Source of the DNA: Phormidesmis priestleyi Ana
Lineage (GTDB): Bacteria; Cyanobacteriota; Cyanobacteriia; Phormidesmidales; Phormidesmidaceae
NCBI GenBank assembly: GCA_001314865.1
Contig: LJZR01000028.1
Location: 1-64,000 of the forward strand
Direction of reading: 5' to 3'
DNA length: 64,000 bases
How positions within the stretch are numbered: position 1 is the stretch's first letter; every line of letters starts with the position of its first letter. The translations under genes and the position numbers were made by a program. This document shows, piece after piece, positions 1 to 10,951 of the stretch. The notes beneath the pieces are model-generated. The model was not told the origin of the DNA and ran no database searches. It saw nothing but the letters and a program-made list of their open reading frames with translations.

Positions 1-1
1 C

Positions 2-70
2 TGCGGATTGCACAACTTTCGGATGAGCCACCGTCGAGGATTAGTCAATAAGCTGGAAGCGATCGGATAG
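2..70 (+). CDS. Possible C-terminal end of an upstream gene (partial)
   Basis: An open frame enters from the left edge and stops at a TAG at 68-70. It encodes about 22 residues (ending NKLEAIG). It would be convergent with the P-type ATPase gene. It is too short to assign a family. Positions 71-149 hold nothing I can recognise. Confidence 0.25.
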   Translation, partial: CGLHNFRMSHRRGLVNKLEAIG

Positions 71-149
71 AAAAGATAAATTCAGGATAGGGAGTACCTA
101 TTTCTGTTGTTCACACTATTTCCGATGAAGTCTATTGAGTTGATAGTCA

Positions 150-2999
150 TTAAATTGTTGAATGCTGTTTTTTGATGCTCCGGATGAATAGCTTTTCTAG
201 CTCAATCCATACAAACAATAGTGAGCTAAAGCCAACGCATATGAGCAGCTCTGTGGCTGACAGGTAATGGGTGCCGAAGAAGTTGCGGAGGAAAGGTACG
301 TAAATAAGTAATAGCTGCAACACAGTAGTACTCCCTACCGCCAACAGCACGTAGGGATTGGCAAACTGGTTCATTTCTATGGCTAGCTGACGGTCGGAAC
401 GAACAGCGATCGCATGTCCCATTTGCGACAAACACAGCATTGTAAACACCATGGTTTTCCATCGATCCGGATTACCGCTCTGTTGGGTATATCCATAAGC
501 CCACAGCATGAGCGAAATAGCGAGTATTGCAAATACAATGCCCACCCGTACCATGTACCACCCAAGCCCACGGGCAAAAATGCTCTCTTTAGGACTGTGC
601 GGTGGCCTGTTCATCATGTTAGGTTCTGGCGGCTCCATCGCTAATGCCAGCGCCGGAAAGCCATCGGTGACTAAGTTCATCCACAAAATTTGCAAGGGCG
701 TTAGCGGCACTGCAACAATCGGCAGTAGCCAGGGCGAGAGTGCGATTGTAATCACCTCACCAATGTTAGATCCTAAGATGTACTTCACAAACCGACGAAT
801 GTTTCTGTACACAACCCGCCCTTCTTCTGCCGCTGCCACAATAGAGGCAAAGTTGTCGTCTAGCAGTACCATGTCGCTCGCATCCTTGCTCACATCGGTG
901 CCAGTAATGCCCATCGCTACACCAATGTCAGCCTGCTTTAGCGCGGGTGCATCGTTCACTCCATCGCCCGTCATTGCAACTACCTGACCCTGCGCCTGCA
1001 AGGCCTGCACAATTCGCAGCTTATGCTCTGGCGATACCCTGGCATACACACTCACCGAGCACACCTCTTTTTCTAGCCCCGCCTGACTCATCTCTTCTAT
1101 TTCTTGGCCGGTATGCACTTTGGCCGACAGATCATTGACTAAGCCCAAATCTGCTGCCAAAGCCCGCGCAGTTAACGGATGATCTCCCGTAATCATCACT
1201 GGCCGAATGCCCGCGCTTAAGCAACGCTTCACCGCTGCTCGCACCTCTGGCCTGGGCGCGTCGATCATAGCCGTTAAGCCTAGCCAAACGAGGTTGTTTT
1301 CCGCTTCATCTTCTGTAATTTCGCTACCGATTTCGCTGCCGATTTCGCCATCACCCGGTTTATAGGCAAACCCTAGCACCCGATTCCCTTGGGCTGCTAG
1401 GGCCTCAGCCTTTTCTAAAATCTCTTTTCTATCTTCTTTTGAGAGCGTTTTGGCATCATCACCTAAGCGATCGCACCGTGCCAACAGCAGCTCAGCCGAC
1501 CCTTTGGCAAATATCGCGGTAGAGGCATCAATCCCCAAGCGATTATCTTTCGGCACTGACACGACCACACTCATTCGCTTGCGCTCAGAAGAAAAGGGAA
1601 ACTCATTGAGCCGCTTAAACTCGTAGTCTAGCTGTCCTTTATCCAATCCGGCTTTCGCTGCCAGTGTTACTAAGGCTCCCTCTGTTGGATCTCCAACAAT
1701 CTCCCAATCGCGCGATCCAGGTTTATCGGGATCGTTCTTTTGCTGCAATGCCGAATCATTACACAGCGCGCAGTTTAGCAATAGCAAGGCCAGCGTCGGC
1801 TTCTCTAAGGGCGCAATAGTCTTTTCCTTGAGCGTAAAGTCTCCTTCGGGCGCATAGCCTTCACCACTCACGCTCACGTCGCTGTCAAAGGGCAGTCCGG
1901 CCATATGGACTGACTGCACCACCATTTTGTTCTGCGTCAGCGTCCCCGTTTTATCCGAACAAATGGTGGTGACCGATCCCAATGTTTCAACCGCTGGCAA
2001 CCGGCGGATTAGCGCCTGCCGCTTTACCATGCGCTGTGTGCCGATAGCCAAGGTCACTGTAATGACCGCTGGCAAGCCTTCGGGCACAACCGCTACGGCC
2101 ATACTCAGCGATACTGTTAAGAGATCTTCAAAGGCTGACCAGCCCTGGACATAAGTGCCAATTCCAACAACCAGAGTGACCAGCGTGAGGGAGCCGATTA
2201 CCAACACATTTCCCAACTGCTTGAGCCGCTGTTGTAAGGGCGTTGAGAGGGCCGATACTGACTGAATCATCGTGGCAATTTTACCCAGTTCGGTTTCCAT
2301 GCCAGTACGGGTAACCAGTACTTTTGCCCGTCCGTGAACAATCTCGGTTCCTTGAAATACCAGGTTCTTTCTGTCGGCTAGCGAAATATCTGCTGAGAGT
2401 GTTTCTTTGGCCTGTTTTTCAACGCTTGTAGCTTCTCCGGTCAGCGCCGATTCTCGGGCCTGCAAGGCGGCAGATTCTATCAAGCGCCCGTCGGCAGCGA
2501 CCTGATCGCCCGCTTCTAGCAGCAGCATATCGCCGGGTACGAGGTCTTTGGCCGGTAGCTGCTGGGTTTTTCCATCGCGCAGTATTCGCACGTTTGGAGC
2601 CGAAAGGCTTTTGAGCCCAGCGAGAGCTTCTTCTGCTTTGCTTTCTTGAAAGTAGCCCAGGGCGGCGTTGATCAAAACGATGGCTGAAATGGCGATCGCA
2701 TCCTTGGGAAAATTGTTGGCCCGCACATCTAGCACAGCGGCGACAATAGCCACGCCAATGAGCATCAGCAGCATCACATCGGAAAACTGATCGAGCAAAA
2801 TTCGTAAGCGACTGCGGCCACTTGCCTCTTTTAGCTCATTCGGGCCATATTCTTCTAGCCGTCGCTGGGCCTCTGCCTGCGTTAATCCCGATTCGGGGCT
2901 AGCGTCTAACGCTTCTACGGCTTGGTCAATATCCAGCGAATGCCATTGCTGAGCGTTTTTCTGGGTGTCTTTCTGGGTGTCTTTCTGGGCAGTTGTCAT
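150..2999 (-). CDS. P-type Ca2+-type cation-transporting ATPase (type II)
   Basis: This is an ATP-driven cation exporter of the inner membrane, 949 residues, the full length for the family. Visible motifs are the actuator loop TGEATSVEK, the phosphorylated Asp in [10 protein letters not shown] (Asp349), the hinge TGDGVNDAP, and the ion-site helix with PEGLP just before the phosphorylation domain. The PEGLP motif and the later [12 protein letters not shown] helix fit the Ca2+-ATPase (PacL-like) branch better than heavy-metal pumps, because there is no CPx motif and no N-terminal metal-binding domain. The N-terminus carries a small tandem repeat ([11 protein letters not shown]) encoded by a 12-nt duplication. 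Near residue 540 is another duplicated stretch (GSEIGSEI). The substrate (Ca2+ versus Mn2+ or Na+) is inferred. It appears to be monocistronic. Confidence 0.93.
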   Translation of the reverse strand: MTTAQKDTQKDTQKNAQQWHSLDIDQAVEALDASPESGLTQAEAQRRLEEYGPNELKEASGRSRLRILLDQFSDVMLLMLIGVAIVAAVLDVRANNFPKDAIAISAIVLINAALGYFQESKAEEALAGLKSLSAPNVRILRDGKTQQLPAKDLVPGDMLLLEAGDQVAADGRLIESAALQARESALTGEATSVEKQAKETLSADISLADRKNLVFQGTEIVHGRAKVLVTRTGMETELGKIATMIQSVSALSTPLQQRLKQLGNVLVIGSLTLVTLVVGIGTYVQGWSAFEDLLTVSLSMAVAVVPEGLPAVITVTLAIGTQRMVKRQALIRRLPAVETLGSVTTICSDKTGTLTQNKMVVQSVHMAGLPFDSDVSVSGEGYAPEGDFTLKEKTIAPLEKPTLALLLLNCALCNDSALQQKNDPDKPGSRDWEIVGDPTEGALVTLAAKAGLDKGQLDYEFKRLNEFPFSSERKRMSVVVSVPKDNRLGIDASTAIFAKGSAELLLARCDRLGDDAKTLSKEDRKEILEKAEALAAQGNRVLGFAYKPGDGEIGSEIGSEITEDEAENNLVWLGLTAMIDAPRPEVRAAVKRCLSAGIRPVMITGDHPLTARALAADLGLVNDLSAKVHTGQEIEEMSQAGLEKEVCSVSVYARVSPEHKLRIVQALQAQGQVVAMTGDGVNDAPALKQADIGVAMGITGTDVSKDASDMVLLDDNFASIVAAAEEGRVVYRNIRRFVKYILGSNIGEVITIALSPWLLPIVAVPLTPLQILWMNLVTDGFPALALAMEPPEPNMMNRPPHSPKESIFARGLGWYMVRVGIVFAILAISLMLWAYGYTQQSGNPDRWKTMVFTMLCLSQMGHAIAVRSDRQLAIEMNQFANPYVLLAVGSTTVLQLLLIYVPFLRNFFGTHYLSATELLICVGFSSLLFVWIELEKLFIRSIKKQHSTI

Positions 3000-3242
3000 T
3001 GTTAGGCGCGCTCTCTATAACCCGGTTTCAATAACGAGGTCTTAAAAGACTAAGGAATACAGCGGAAGGTTTTCCAAAGTGTATAGCAGCGCCCGTTGCT
3101 ATAGGACTATTCAAAAAGATAGAGGCTGGAAAAAATAGCGGCTGAAAAGATAGTGGTTAAAAAGATAGCGGAAATCTGTAAAGGCTGTTTTTCCAAGTTA
3201 CTTTGCGCCTGTCAGAGGTGCGGGTAAACAGACTCTATATAG
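3000..3242. other. Intergenic spacer with imperfect repeats
   Basis: This lies between the kinase stop and the ATPase start, both minus-strand. It contains about three imperfect copies of a 16-17 nt unit built on AAAAGATAG plus GGCTG between roughly 3110 and 3172. No ORF or clear terminator is seen. Confidence 0.4.
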
Positions 3243-5168
3243 TTATTGCCTGACATAAATATGGATGTAGCCATTGGCATTGCGTTCTATCGCGCCGGTA
3301 AAGCCGCCTGAGTTAATAGAGACGCGATCGCGCCCCCCTTTTCTCACCGCCTCTAAGCCACGCTCTAACTCCGCCGAACTTCGCCCGTCTAACATTCCAA
3401 TGAGGGTTGTACGCATCATTACCCCATCAAAGCTGGGTGAAAAAGCGGCCTCCGACTGTTGCACCCGATCAGAATCTTCGTTGTACACATAGCCCAGTGT
3501 GGCCCGATTGGGAATGAGGGCGTAGGTACTCGTATAAAATCCATCGGGAGAACTCTCCTGCGTGGGTTCGCCGAGCTGTTCTCTAATATCATCTTCTGAT
3601 GTGCCCGGTGCAAATCCACGGATAGGGACAATTTCACCCCCATTTCCAGGGGTGGCATCAGCCGGATTCCCGCTGTTGGCGAGTAGCAGCGGCAGCTGTG
3701 CTGACCTGCGCTGACCCGCTGAGCTGTTGAACCCAGCAATGTCGTCTGATTCAACTTCGTTTTGTTCATTGTCAGCTTCAGTCTCGGCATCTGTGGCTGC
3801 GCTTGAGTCATCGGATGAGTCCTGTTCATCTTCAGTCGGCTCCGGCAGCTTAATTTCCGGAAGTTCTATTTCTGGGAACGTCTCTGAAAGAACCTCTGGC
3901 AGGGCGAGTTTTGGCATTTGTGGCAGTTCGCTTGCAAATTGCTGGTAAGCCCAAAACCCAATACCACCGAGTGCGCCCAGTATGCCTAGCATCATCAGCC
4001 CTAAAATGGCACCGCAGCCCAACCCTTTGCCTGCTGGCTTCCTCGGCGGCTGGGGTGAAATTGCCGGACGAGAGCTACGGTCTGGATAGCCGGTTGTCGG
4101 CATGGGCATGGCCACCGTTCTGTGGCCTGTTTGGTTGGGGCTGTTGGCGGCCTGCTGAAATGGTCGGTAGCCCGAACGGTAGCCCGGAGCCGCAACCTGG
4201 GTAGGCAATTCGGAAGGGTGGGGGACATAGCCGCCGACGGCGGTTGGTTGGGGCATCGTCGGGCGACCACCGATCGTTTGTCCATTCGTCGATTGTCCAT
4301 ATTGGCTAGGAACAGATTTCGATACCTGCTTAGCGCGGCCAAAGAACCCAGTGCTTTGCTTTTCGGTCAGCATGGTCAGCCACTGGCCGACTGACTGAGG
4401 CCGGTGTTGCAGCTCAATATTCATGCCTTGGGCGATCGCCTCGACCATTTGGCCGCTCACATCGGGGCGCAGCTGTTGAATGGGGATTAATGGATTGCGA
4501 TCGCGCAGTACTGCCGCCACGGGCACCTCCGCTGTCAGCAGCGTATACAGCGTCGCTGCCAATCCATACACATCGGTTGCTGCCGAACGACGCGCCTTGG
4601 GCAAATACTGCTCAATGGGCGCATAGCCTTCCGACACGATGCTGGTGTGAGTTTGGGTAGGGTTTTGGGTTAGCTCACGGGCAATTCCAAAGTCAATCAG
4701 GATCGCTTCGCCTGTGAGCTGATGAATCATAATGTTTTGGGGCTTTACATCGCGGTGAAGTAGTCCCTTTGCATGGACTGCCTGCAAAGCTCGTCCAATT
4801 TGGCTGATATAGTCCACCGAGGCTTTGACTGGCAGCGGATTGCTGGGCAGCACAATATCGGCGAGCGATCGCCCCGGAATGTAGTCCATCACCATGTAGG
4901 GCAGGCCGTCTTCAATAAAAAAGTCGCTCACCCGCACCACATTAGGATGGCTGCACAGGGCCAGTCGCCGCGCTTCGTCTTGAAACTGCCGCTGCAAATC
5001 GCTCAGGTTAGGCGCACTCCAGTGAGACTCATGGAGGGTTTTAATCACCACCACCTGATCTAAATAATTTTGATGCGCCCGGAACGTCAGGCCAAACCCA
5101 CCTCGGCCTAAAACTGTCTCTAGCTTGTACTTCCCACCTTGTAGTGACTTACCAATTAAACTAGACAT
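3243..5168 (-). CDS. Transmembrane Ser/Thr protein kinase (Hanks type)
   Basis: This is a eukaryote-like kinase of 641 residues. The kinase domain spans about residues 13-270, with the glycine loop GRGGFG, Lys43 in VVIKTL, the catalytic loop HRDVKPQN (Asp140) and DFG in DFGIARE. A proline, glutamine and threonine-rich linker follows (about 290-375). A single membrane segment sits at about 383-405 (LGLMMLGILGALGGIGFWAY), followed by an acidic stretch (EDEQDSSDDSS) and a C-terminal domain of about 130 residues predicted to lie outside the cytoplasm. The architecture resembles cyanobacterial PknB/Spk-type sensor kinases. The ligand and substrates are unknown. It is divergently transcribed from the M3 peptidase with a very short spacer. 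Confidence 0.92.
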   Translation of the reverse strand: MSSLIGKSLQGGKYKLETVLGRGGFGLTFRAHQNYLDQVVVIKTLHESHWSAPNLSDLQRQFQDEARRLALCSHPNVVRVSDFFIEDGLPYMVMDYIPGRSLADIVLPSNPLPVKASVDYISQIGRALQAVHAKGLLHRDVKPQNIMIHQLTGEAILIDFGIARELTQNPTQTHTSIVSEGYAPIEQYLPKARRSAATDVYGLAATLYTLLTAEVPVAAVLRDRNPLIPIQQLRPDVSGQMVEAIAQGMNIELQHRPQSVGQWLTMLTEKQSTGFFGRAKQVSKSVPSQYGQSTNGQTIGGRPTMPQPTAVGGYVPHPSELPTQVAAPGYRSGYRPFQQAANSPNQTGHRTVAMPMPTTGYPDRSSRPAISPQPPRKPAGKGLGCGAILGLMMLGILGALGGIGFWAYQQFASELPQMPKLALPEVLSETFPEIELPEIKLPEPTEDEQDSSDDSSAATDAETEADNEQNEVESDDIAGFNSSAGQRRSAQLPLLLANSGNPADATPGNGGEIVPIRGFAPGTSEDDIREQLGEPTQESSPDGFYTSTYALIPNRATLGYVYNEDSDRVQQSEAAFSPSFDGVMMRTTLIGMLDGRSSAELERGLEAVRKGGRDRVSINSGGFTGAIERNANGYIHIYVRQ

Positions 5169-5251
5169 GATGGGATACCCGCTGCACAGACAAATTGCCG
5201 ACTCTATTTTGTATCCTTGCTCCTACACCGACAAGTCACCCTGTTCCAGTT

Positions 5252-7216
5252 ATGACCGCTACTCTTTCTAATAGCTCTGCCTCTGCCAATCCATCGGCCA
5301 CCGCCCTGCGCCAAACCTGGGATAACAGCCAGTTTTTTGCCGGGACTGACGATCCGGCGATCGCAACCACCACAGATCAGATCAAAGCTGCGATCGCTGA
5401 TCTCCGCGCCGCCTGCGCCCCCTTCGCTGAGCTGATAGAAACCGCCGACACCCTGCCCGCCGAAAAAGACGCCGAACTCATCGCCAGCATTCGCAACATT
5501 CACGAGCAGCAAAAGACCCTGCGTAAAAAGCTGGGTAATCTCAGCACCTACATCTACACCGCGCTAAGTGTCGATACCCAAGATGCTCACGCCAACTGCT
5601 GGATGCCCATCATCCAAAAGCTCAGCGCCGACTTGTCAGAAGCAATGACGCCTTACAGCGTATTTTTGCTGCGATCGAGCGATCGCTTTATCGCCGCCAT
5701 GCTGGCTGACCCAGCCCTCGCTGAAACCGCCTTTTCCATTCATCACCAGCGTAAGCTCAAAGACCAGCTGTTGAGCGTTGCCGAAGAACAGCTCATCACC
5801 GGACTTGCCACCAACGGCCTCCATGCTTGGGGCAATCTTTACAGCGAACTGGCGGGCACGCTCAAGTGCCAAATGAAGGGCGATACAGATAACACAGGCG
5901 ATTCAGACAATTCAGACGATTCAAACAGCACTATCGGACTCGCCCAGGCTGCCAACCTTCTGAGCCATCCTGACTCGGCTACTCGCAAAGCTGCCTGGGA
6001 AGGTATTCGTAGCGCCTGGCGTGAACATCAATCTGCAGTTGCCGCTGGCCTCAATGCTATCAACGGCTGGCGCTTAGAAGAAACTGAAAAGCGAGCCCAT
6101 ACCCGCAAGCTGCACTACCTAGACAAAAGCTGCCACCAAAGCCGGATTGAACGCATTACCCTAGATGCGCTCATGGACACGACCTTTCAAAACCGCCAGA
6201 TTGGTCATCGGGCCTTGGCTGCTATGGCCAAAGCGCTTGGGCAAAAGCAAATGAACCCCTGGGATACGATGGCCCCGGCACCTGCTGCGGGCGATCAGGA
6301 GTTCATTCACTTTGATGAGGCGATCGCCTTAATCTCAGACGCCTTTAACCAACTCACCCCTGAAATGGGCGAATTTGCCACCATGATGGCTCGCCGAGGC
6401 TGGATAGATGGCAAACCCACCGCCAATCGCGCCACGGGGGCCTATTGCAGCAAATTTTATGAGCCCAAAGAACCCCGCATTTTCCTGACCTACGAGGGCA
6501 CGATGACCAACGTTATCACCCTGGCCCACGAACTCGGCCATGCTTGGCACAACTGGGTGATGCGAGATTTATCCGCTATCGAAAGTCGCTATCCCATGAC
6601 CCTGGCCGAAACGGCCAGCATCTTTGCTGAAACGCTGGTGCGCGATGCCTTGATGCAGCGGGCCACTACCCCTGCCCAGCAGCTAGAAATCGCTTGGCAA
6701 GATGCTCAAAGCGCCGCTGCTTTTTTACTCAATATTCCAGCCCGCTTTGAGTTTGAAAAGCGCTTGGTCGAAGCGCGAAAAGTGGGTGCCCTTAGACCTG
6801 CGCAGCTCAGTGAAATGATGAACGACAGCTGGAAACTCTGGTTTGAGGACAGCCTGAGTCAGTACAACGAGCTATTTTGGGCTAGCAAGCTGCACTTCTC
6901 TATTTCCAGTCTGGGTTTTTATAATTACCCCTACTTGTTTGGCTATTTGTTTAGCTTAGGTATTTACGCGCAGCAGGGCACTGGCCCATCACTTGGCCCA
7001 AGTGACGAGCAAAGCAACGATTTCAACCAGCGCTATACTCGCTTGCTCAGAGACACTGGCACTATGACCGCTGAGGAACTGGTGCAGCATCATTTGCAAA
7101 AAGACCTTAGCCAGCCACAGTTTTGGCAAGATAGTCTGAGTATTGTTGAGCAGTCGGTCGAACGCTTTGAGCAGCTCGTTGAGCAGGCGATCGCCCAAAA
7201 AGCAGTGAATACATAA
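5252..7216 (+). CDS. M3 family oligoendopeptidase F-type metallopeptidase
   Basis: This is a cytoplasmic zinc peptidase that degrades oligopeptides. The zinc motif is HELGH within TLAHELGHAWHNW, followed by the conserved downstream Glu region (MTLAETASIFAETL) typical of M3B/PepF enzymes. The upstream YCSKFY and the GTMTNVITLAHE block are also family hallmarks. I start it at ATG 5252 (MTATLSNSS), giving 654 residues. The frame is open back to a TTG at 5195, but that region is promoter-like and close to the divergent kinase start. A short acidic low-complexity insert (GDTDNTGDSDNSDD) lies near residue 210. The gene is followed after about 100 bp by the P-II gene. Confidence 0.92.
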   Translation: MTATLSNSSASANPSATALRQTWDNSQFFAGTDDPAIATTTDQIKAAIADLRAACAPFAELIETADTLPAEKDAELIASIRNIHEQQKTLRKKLGNLSTYIYTALSVDTQDAHANCWMPIIQKLSADLSEAMTPYSVFLLRSSDRFIAAMLADPALAETAFSIHHQRKLKDQLLSVAEEQLITGLATNGLHAWGNLYSELAGTLKCQMKGDTDNTGDSDNSDDSNSTIGLAQAANLLSHPDSATRKAAWEGIRSAWREHQSAVAAGLNAINGWRLEETEKRAHTRKLHYLDKSCHQSRIERITLDALMDTTFQNRQIGHRALAAMAKALGQKQMNPWDTMAPAPAAGDQEFIHFDEAIALISDAFNQLTPEMGEFATMMARRGWIDGKPTANRATGAYCSKFYEPKEPRIFLTYEGTMTNVITLAHELGHAWHNWVMRDLSAIESRYPMTLAETASIFAETLVRDALMQRATTPAQQLEIAWQDAQSAAAFLLNIPARFEFEKRLVEARKVGALRPAQLSEMMNDSWKLWFEDSLSQYNELFWASKLHFSISSLGFYNYPYLFGYLFSLGIYAQQGTGPSLGPSDEQSNDFNQRYTRLLRDTGTMTAEELVQHHLQKDLSQPQFWQDSLSIVEQSVERFEQLVEQAIAQKAVNT

Positions 7217-7306
7217 AGTGACGAATAACGATTTATACTGATATTTCTGCGCAAAGGTTGTGTTCGTTCGCTCAAACTGCCACAATACGAGCCGTCATTC
7301 CAGTAA

Positions 7307-7654
<348 letters not shown>

Positions 7655-7696
7655 CCCCTATAACCCTGTAGACACAAGCAGGCCCTGTAGATACAA

Positions 7697-7717
7697 GCAG
7701 GCTATAAAACAGCCTGC
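7697..7717. terminator. Weak hairpin downstream of the P-II gene
   Basis: GCAGGCT (7697-7703) pairs with AGCCTGC (7711-7717) around a 7-nt loop in the spacer between the convergent P-II and phytol kinase genes. There is no U-tract on either strand, so it is a weak terminator candidate. Confidence 0.35.
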
Positions 7718-7737
7718 CCCAAAAAACTACCAAAAAA

Positions 7738-8403
7738 CTACCAAAAGAGGCCCAGCCAAAAGCACGTGGCTGCTGTCCCTAACGGCACGCTGAGGTTGTC
7801 TACACCGTATTTAGAAGCCGACTCCAGCAGGGTTGCCACCATCGCTGCGGCTGCCGCTACAACCCATGTTGCCAGCTGCGGCCCCTGTACACCTAGCAGC
7901 ACACTCGCACATACCCCATAGCTCACTAGCAGCATCGTCAGGCTGCCCTCCCAGCTTTTTTTCTCGCCCCATATCTGATAGGGGTGTTGGCCCAGCCGCT
8001 GGCCAACGAGGGCGGCCATGCCGTCGCCCCAGGTCATGGTGAGGATGCCAATGGCTGCGTATTGAGGCAGTCCTTGGGGCCAAAACCAAATAATGAGTAG
8101 ACCAATGCTGAGCGCATAAAAAAACGTTCCTAAGCTTTTTCGCCCGACGCTGTTAATTCCGGGCAAAATTGGAAACCGGTAAGAGAGCAGCGCCACCAGG
8201 CTAAAAATGGCCGAGGCCGCAATGCCAGCCCAGGCCGGTATGCCTAGCCACCACGCAATTAAAATAACGTGACCGGCCCCAATATGCACCACCTTGCGCG
8301 TAATTTCGGGGCCGTAACCCCTATGCCTAAGCAGCTCTGAGAGCCCGCCAACTAAGGCGAGCCAAATGACAACAGCGGTGCTTTTAAGCAGTAAAGAAGA
8401 CAA
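7738..8403 (-). CDS. Phytol/dolichol kinase-like membrane protein (VTE5 type)
   Basis: This is a polytopic membrane protein of 221 residues with about six or seven hydrophobic segments. The family phosphorylates polyprenyl alcohols with CTP. The cyanobacterial and plant members convert phytol from chlorophyll turnover to phytyl phosphate for tocopherol synthesis. Family-like blocks are RKVVHIGAGH near residue 35, WGDGMAALVG near 124 and the motif GEKKSWEGSL near 145. The frame begins at a TTG at 8403, with no ATG nearby. It is convergent with the P-II gene and divergent from pyrH. Phytol as the substrate is inferred from the family. Confidence 0.82.
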   Translation of the reverse strand: MSSLLLKSTAVVIWLALVGGLSELLRHRGYGPEITRKVVHIGAGHVILIAWWLGIPAWAGIAASAIFSLVALLSYRFPILPGINSVGRKSLGTFFYALSIGLLIIWFWPQGLPQYAAIGILTMTWGDGMAALVGQRLGQHPYQIWGEKKSWEGSLTMLLVSYGVCASVLLGVQGPQLATWVVAAAAAMVATLLESASKYGVDNLSVPLGTAATCFWLGLFW

Positions 8404-8496
8404 TAGAAAACCATATCAGCAGTCATGTGGGGTATCGCCCAAACACTTTGACTGCTATCTTGATGTAGAAATTACTGACTTAACTATAGAGCACGC

Positions 8497-9225
8497 ATGG
8501 GTAAACCCTATCAGCGAGTACTGCTAAAACTCAGCGGCGAGGCCCTTATGGGTGAGCTGGCCTATGGCATTGATCCGGCTATTGTGGATGCGATCGCGCA
8601 AGAAATTGCTGGCGTGGTTCAAGCGGGCATTGAGTTAGCCATTGTCGTCGGAGGCGGCAATATTTTTCGAGGCGTGAAAGGCGCATCGGCAGGCATGGAC
8701 CGAGCCACTGCTGACTACATCGGCATGATTGCAACCGTCATGAACGCCATGACCTTGCAAGACGCGCTGGAAAGGGCCGATGTTCCAACACGCGTACAAA
8801 CGGCCATCTCCATGCAGGAGTTAGCCGAGCCCTACATCCGTCGCAGGGCTATTCGCCACCTCGAAAAAGGGAGAGTCGTCATCTTTGGTGGCGGTTCCGG
8901 CAATCCCTTTTTTACCACCGATACTGCCGCCGCCCTCAGAGCCGCCGAAATTAACGCCGAAGTTTTATTTAAGGCCACAAAGGTAGACGGCGTTTATGAT
9001 AGTGACCCAGCCACTAACCCCAACGCAAAGCGCTATAACTCTCTAACTTATAGCCATGTATTAGCGAAAGATCTTAAAGTAATGGATGGCACGGCCATTG
9101 CGCTGTGCAAAGATAACAATATCCCCATCATGGTTTTCAACCTCTCAGTGAGAGGAAACATCAACCGTGCCGTGATGGGCGAACCTATCGGAACAATTGT
9201 GGGAGAGTCCTGTGAAGTTAGCTGA
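8497..9225 (+). CDS. pyrH: UMP kinase
   Basis: This is the hexameric bacterial UMP kinase (UMP + ATP to UDP), 242 residues, of the amino acid kinase fold. It shows the N-terminal LLKLSGEAL nucleotide loop, [10 protein letters not shown], the [10 protein letters not shown] segment, and [20 protein letters not shown] of the phosphate-binding region. The start is ATG 8497. It overlaps the frr start by 14 nt, so the two are almost certainly co-transcribed, an arrangement common across bacteria. Confidence 0.97.
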   Translation: MGKPYQRVLLKLSGEALMGELAYGIDPAIVDAIAQEIAGVVQAGIELAIVVGGGNIFRGVKGASAGMDRATADYIGMIATVMNAMTLQDALERADVPTRVQTAISMQELAEPYIRRRAIRHLEKGRVVIFGGGSGNPFFTTDTAAALRAAEINAEVLFKATKVDGVYDSDPATNPNAKRYNSLTYSHVLAKDLKVMDGTAIALCKDNNIPIMVFNLSVRGNINRAVMGEPIGTIVGESCEVS

Positions 9226-9769
9226 TTTAGGCGAAGTCGAAGACGCCATGCAAAAAGCCGTTGAGTCTACTCAGCGTGCCTTTAACACCATTCGTACGGG
9301 TCGCGCTAGCGCCTCGCTGCTCGACAAAATTACGGTGGACTATTACGGTAGCCCCACCAGCTTAAAGTCGCTAGCCAATATCACCACGCCCGACGCTAGC
9401 ACCCTCATGATTCAAGCGTTTGACCCTAGCTCAGTGCAGCTAATTTCCAAGGCTATTTCACTCTCAGATGTAGGCCTTGTCCCGAATAATGACGGCTCCA
9501 TCATTCGGCTGAACATTCCGCCTTTAACCACCGAGCGCCGTCAAGAGTTTGTCAAGCTCGCCGCTAAATATGCCGAAGAAGGCCGCGTTTCCATCCGTAA
9601 CGTTCGCCGCGACGGCATTGACCTAGCCAAGTCTATGGAAAAAAACAGCGATATCTCAGAAGACGAGTCTCGCGATATGCAAGACGAAGTGCAAAAGCTG
9701 ACGGATAAATACACCGCTCAAATTGACAAGGCATTGGCCGACAAAGAGAAAGCGATTCAGACGGTTTAA
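9212..9769 (+). CDS. frr: Ribosome recycling factor
   Basis: This protein splits post-termination ribosomes together with EF-G. The best start is GTG 9212, giving 185 residues, the normal family length, with GGGAG at 9201-9205 as the ribosome binding site. A TTG at 9197 would add five untypical residues. The hallmark [15 protein letters not shown] and the C-terminal [14 protein letters not shown] hinge/helix region are present. Its 5' end lies within the pyrH 3' end. The stop codon sits in a 13-bp tandem duplication (9758-9810). Confidence 0.96.
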   Translation: MKLADLGEVEDAMQKAVESTQRAFNTIRTGRASASLLDKITVDYYGSPTSLKSLANITTPDASTLMIQAFDPSSVQLISKAISLSDVGLVPNNDGSIIRLNIPPLTTERRQEFVKLAAKYAEEGRVSIRNVRRDGIDLAKSMEKNSDISEDESRDMQDEVQKLTDKYTAQIDKALADKEKAIQTV

Positions 9770-9810
9770 TCAGACGGTTTAATCAGACGGTTTTAATAGA
9801 CGGTTTTAAT
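9758..9810 (+). repeat. Tandem duplication of the frr 3' end
   Basis: There are four head-to-tail copies of a 13-14 nt unit (CAGACGGTTTAAT and close variants) at 9758-9770, 9771-9783, 9784-9797 and 9798-9810. The first includes the frr TAA stop (9767-9769). It fills the whole frr to flavoprotein spacer. Confidence 0.9.
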
Positions 9811-9817
9811 AATACCT

Positions 9818-10945
9818 ATGCTCGACTGCATCATTGTCGGCGGCGGCCCTGCCGGTAGCTCAGCGGCCTATCACCTGAGCAAAGCAGGCCGCTCCGTCCT
9901 GCTGCTAGAAAAGTCAGCGCTCCCTCGCTACAAGCCCTGTAGCGGAGCAGTGTCGCCTAGCGTTGCTCAGTGGTTTGACTTCGACTTTGCGCCCGCTATC
10001 GACAGCCAAATCAAGCGGGTGCGCTACACCTGGAAACTCGGTGATGCCATTGACGCACAGCTAGAAACCGATCCTATTTGGAGCGTGCGGCGCGAAGTAT
10101 TCGATCAATTTTTAATTGATCAAGCCAAAGCCCAAGGCGCTGAAGTTAAGGATCAAACGGTGGTTACCGGCATTGCTCAAACCGGCGACGGCTGGCAGGT
10201 CAATACGGCCCATGGGTCGTTCTTTGGCCGCTACATTATTGCGGCCGATGGTGCTAAAGGCCCTATGGCTGGCTGGCTAGGGTTTCCTGCACACAAGGTT
10301 CGAGAAGCGGGCGTTTTAGAAATTAATACTGAAGCGCCTGTACAGGACGGCGCTTTTAGCTTTGAGTTTGGCCTTGCTAAAAATGGTTGCCTGTGGAGCT
10401 TTCCGAAGCAACAGGGCTATTCTATCGGCGTGAGTAGCTTTATTGGTGATTCGCTTAAAGATCTCAAAACGCCTTTGCAAAAGTACGCGCCTGAGTTCGG
10501 CGCAACCTTTGAAGACGGCATACTGCATACCCATCCGCTGAAGCTATGGGATGGGAACTGGCCGCTACATGGTGAGCGATCGCTCCTAGTAGGAGAAGCC
10601 GCTGCCATTGTCGATCCCCTCACGGCAGAAGGAATTCGACCGGCTATGTTTAGCGGGGTGATGGCGGCCAAAGCGATTGATCAAGCACTGAATGGCAACG
10701 AGCAGGCGCTAGCGGGCTACAGTCAAACCATTCACGAGAACTGGGGGGCTGACATGCAGTGGGCCCAGCGAATTGCTGCGGTATTTTTTCGAGTCCCTAA
10801 AATTGGCTATCGGGTCGGGATTACGCGCCCGACGGCAACCAAGCGACTGGGCCAAATTTTGGCGGGCGAAATTAGCTATGCTGATATTGCCAATCGAGTC
10901 ATTAAGCGAATTAGCACTAGCTTTATTCCGGGCATGGGGAAGTAG
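9818..10945 (+). CDS. Geranylgeranyl-reductase-family FAD-dependent oxidoreductase
   Basis: This is a 375-residue flavoprotein of the COG0644 family. The N-terminal dinucleotide fold is GGGPAGSSAAYHL. It is followed by the substrate-entry signature KPCSGAVSP, the mid-protein IIAADGAKGPMAGWLG, and the second FAD motif around VGEAAAIVDPLTAEGIRPA. Members reduce isoprenoid double bonds (ChlP and archaeal lipid reductases), but many cyanobacterial paralogues are uncharacterised. This one is shorter and more divergent than ChlP, so the exact substrate is unknown. It lies 48 bp after frr on the same strand and could be read from that operon. Confidence 0.85.
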   Translation: MLDCIIVGGGPAGSSAAYHLSKAGRSVLLLEKSALPRYKPCSGAVSPSVAQWFDFDFAPAIDSQIKRVRYTWKLGDAIDAQLETDPIWSVRREVFDQFLIDQAKAQGAEVKDQTVVTGIAQTGDGWQVNTAHGSFFGRYIIAADGAKGPMAGWLGFPAHKVREAGVLEINTEAPVQDGAFSFEFGLAKNGCLWSFPKQQGYSIGVSSFIGDSLKDLKTPLQKYAPEFGATFEDGILHTHPLKLWDGNWPLHGERSLLVGEAAAIVDPLTAEGIRPAMFSGVMAAKAIDQALNGNEQALAGYSQTIHENWGADMQWAQRIAAVFFRVPKIGYRVGITRPTATKRLGQILAGEISYADIANRVIKRISTSFIPGMGK

Positions 10946-10951
10946 GCATAC

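Noticed and set aside
5195-5251. Upstream in-frame extension of the M3 peptidase gene to TTG 5195
   Set aside because: It would begin only 26 bases from the divergent kinase start and encodes an untypical leader. ATG 5252 gives the normal family start.
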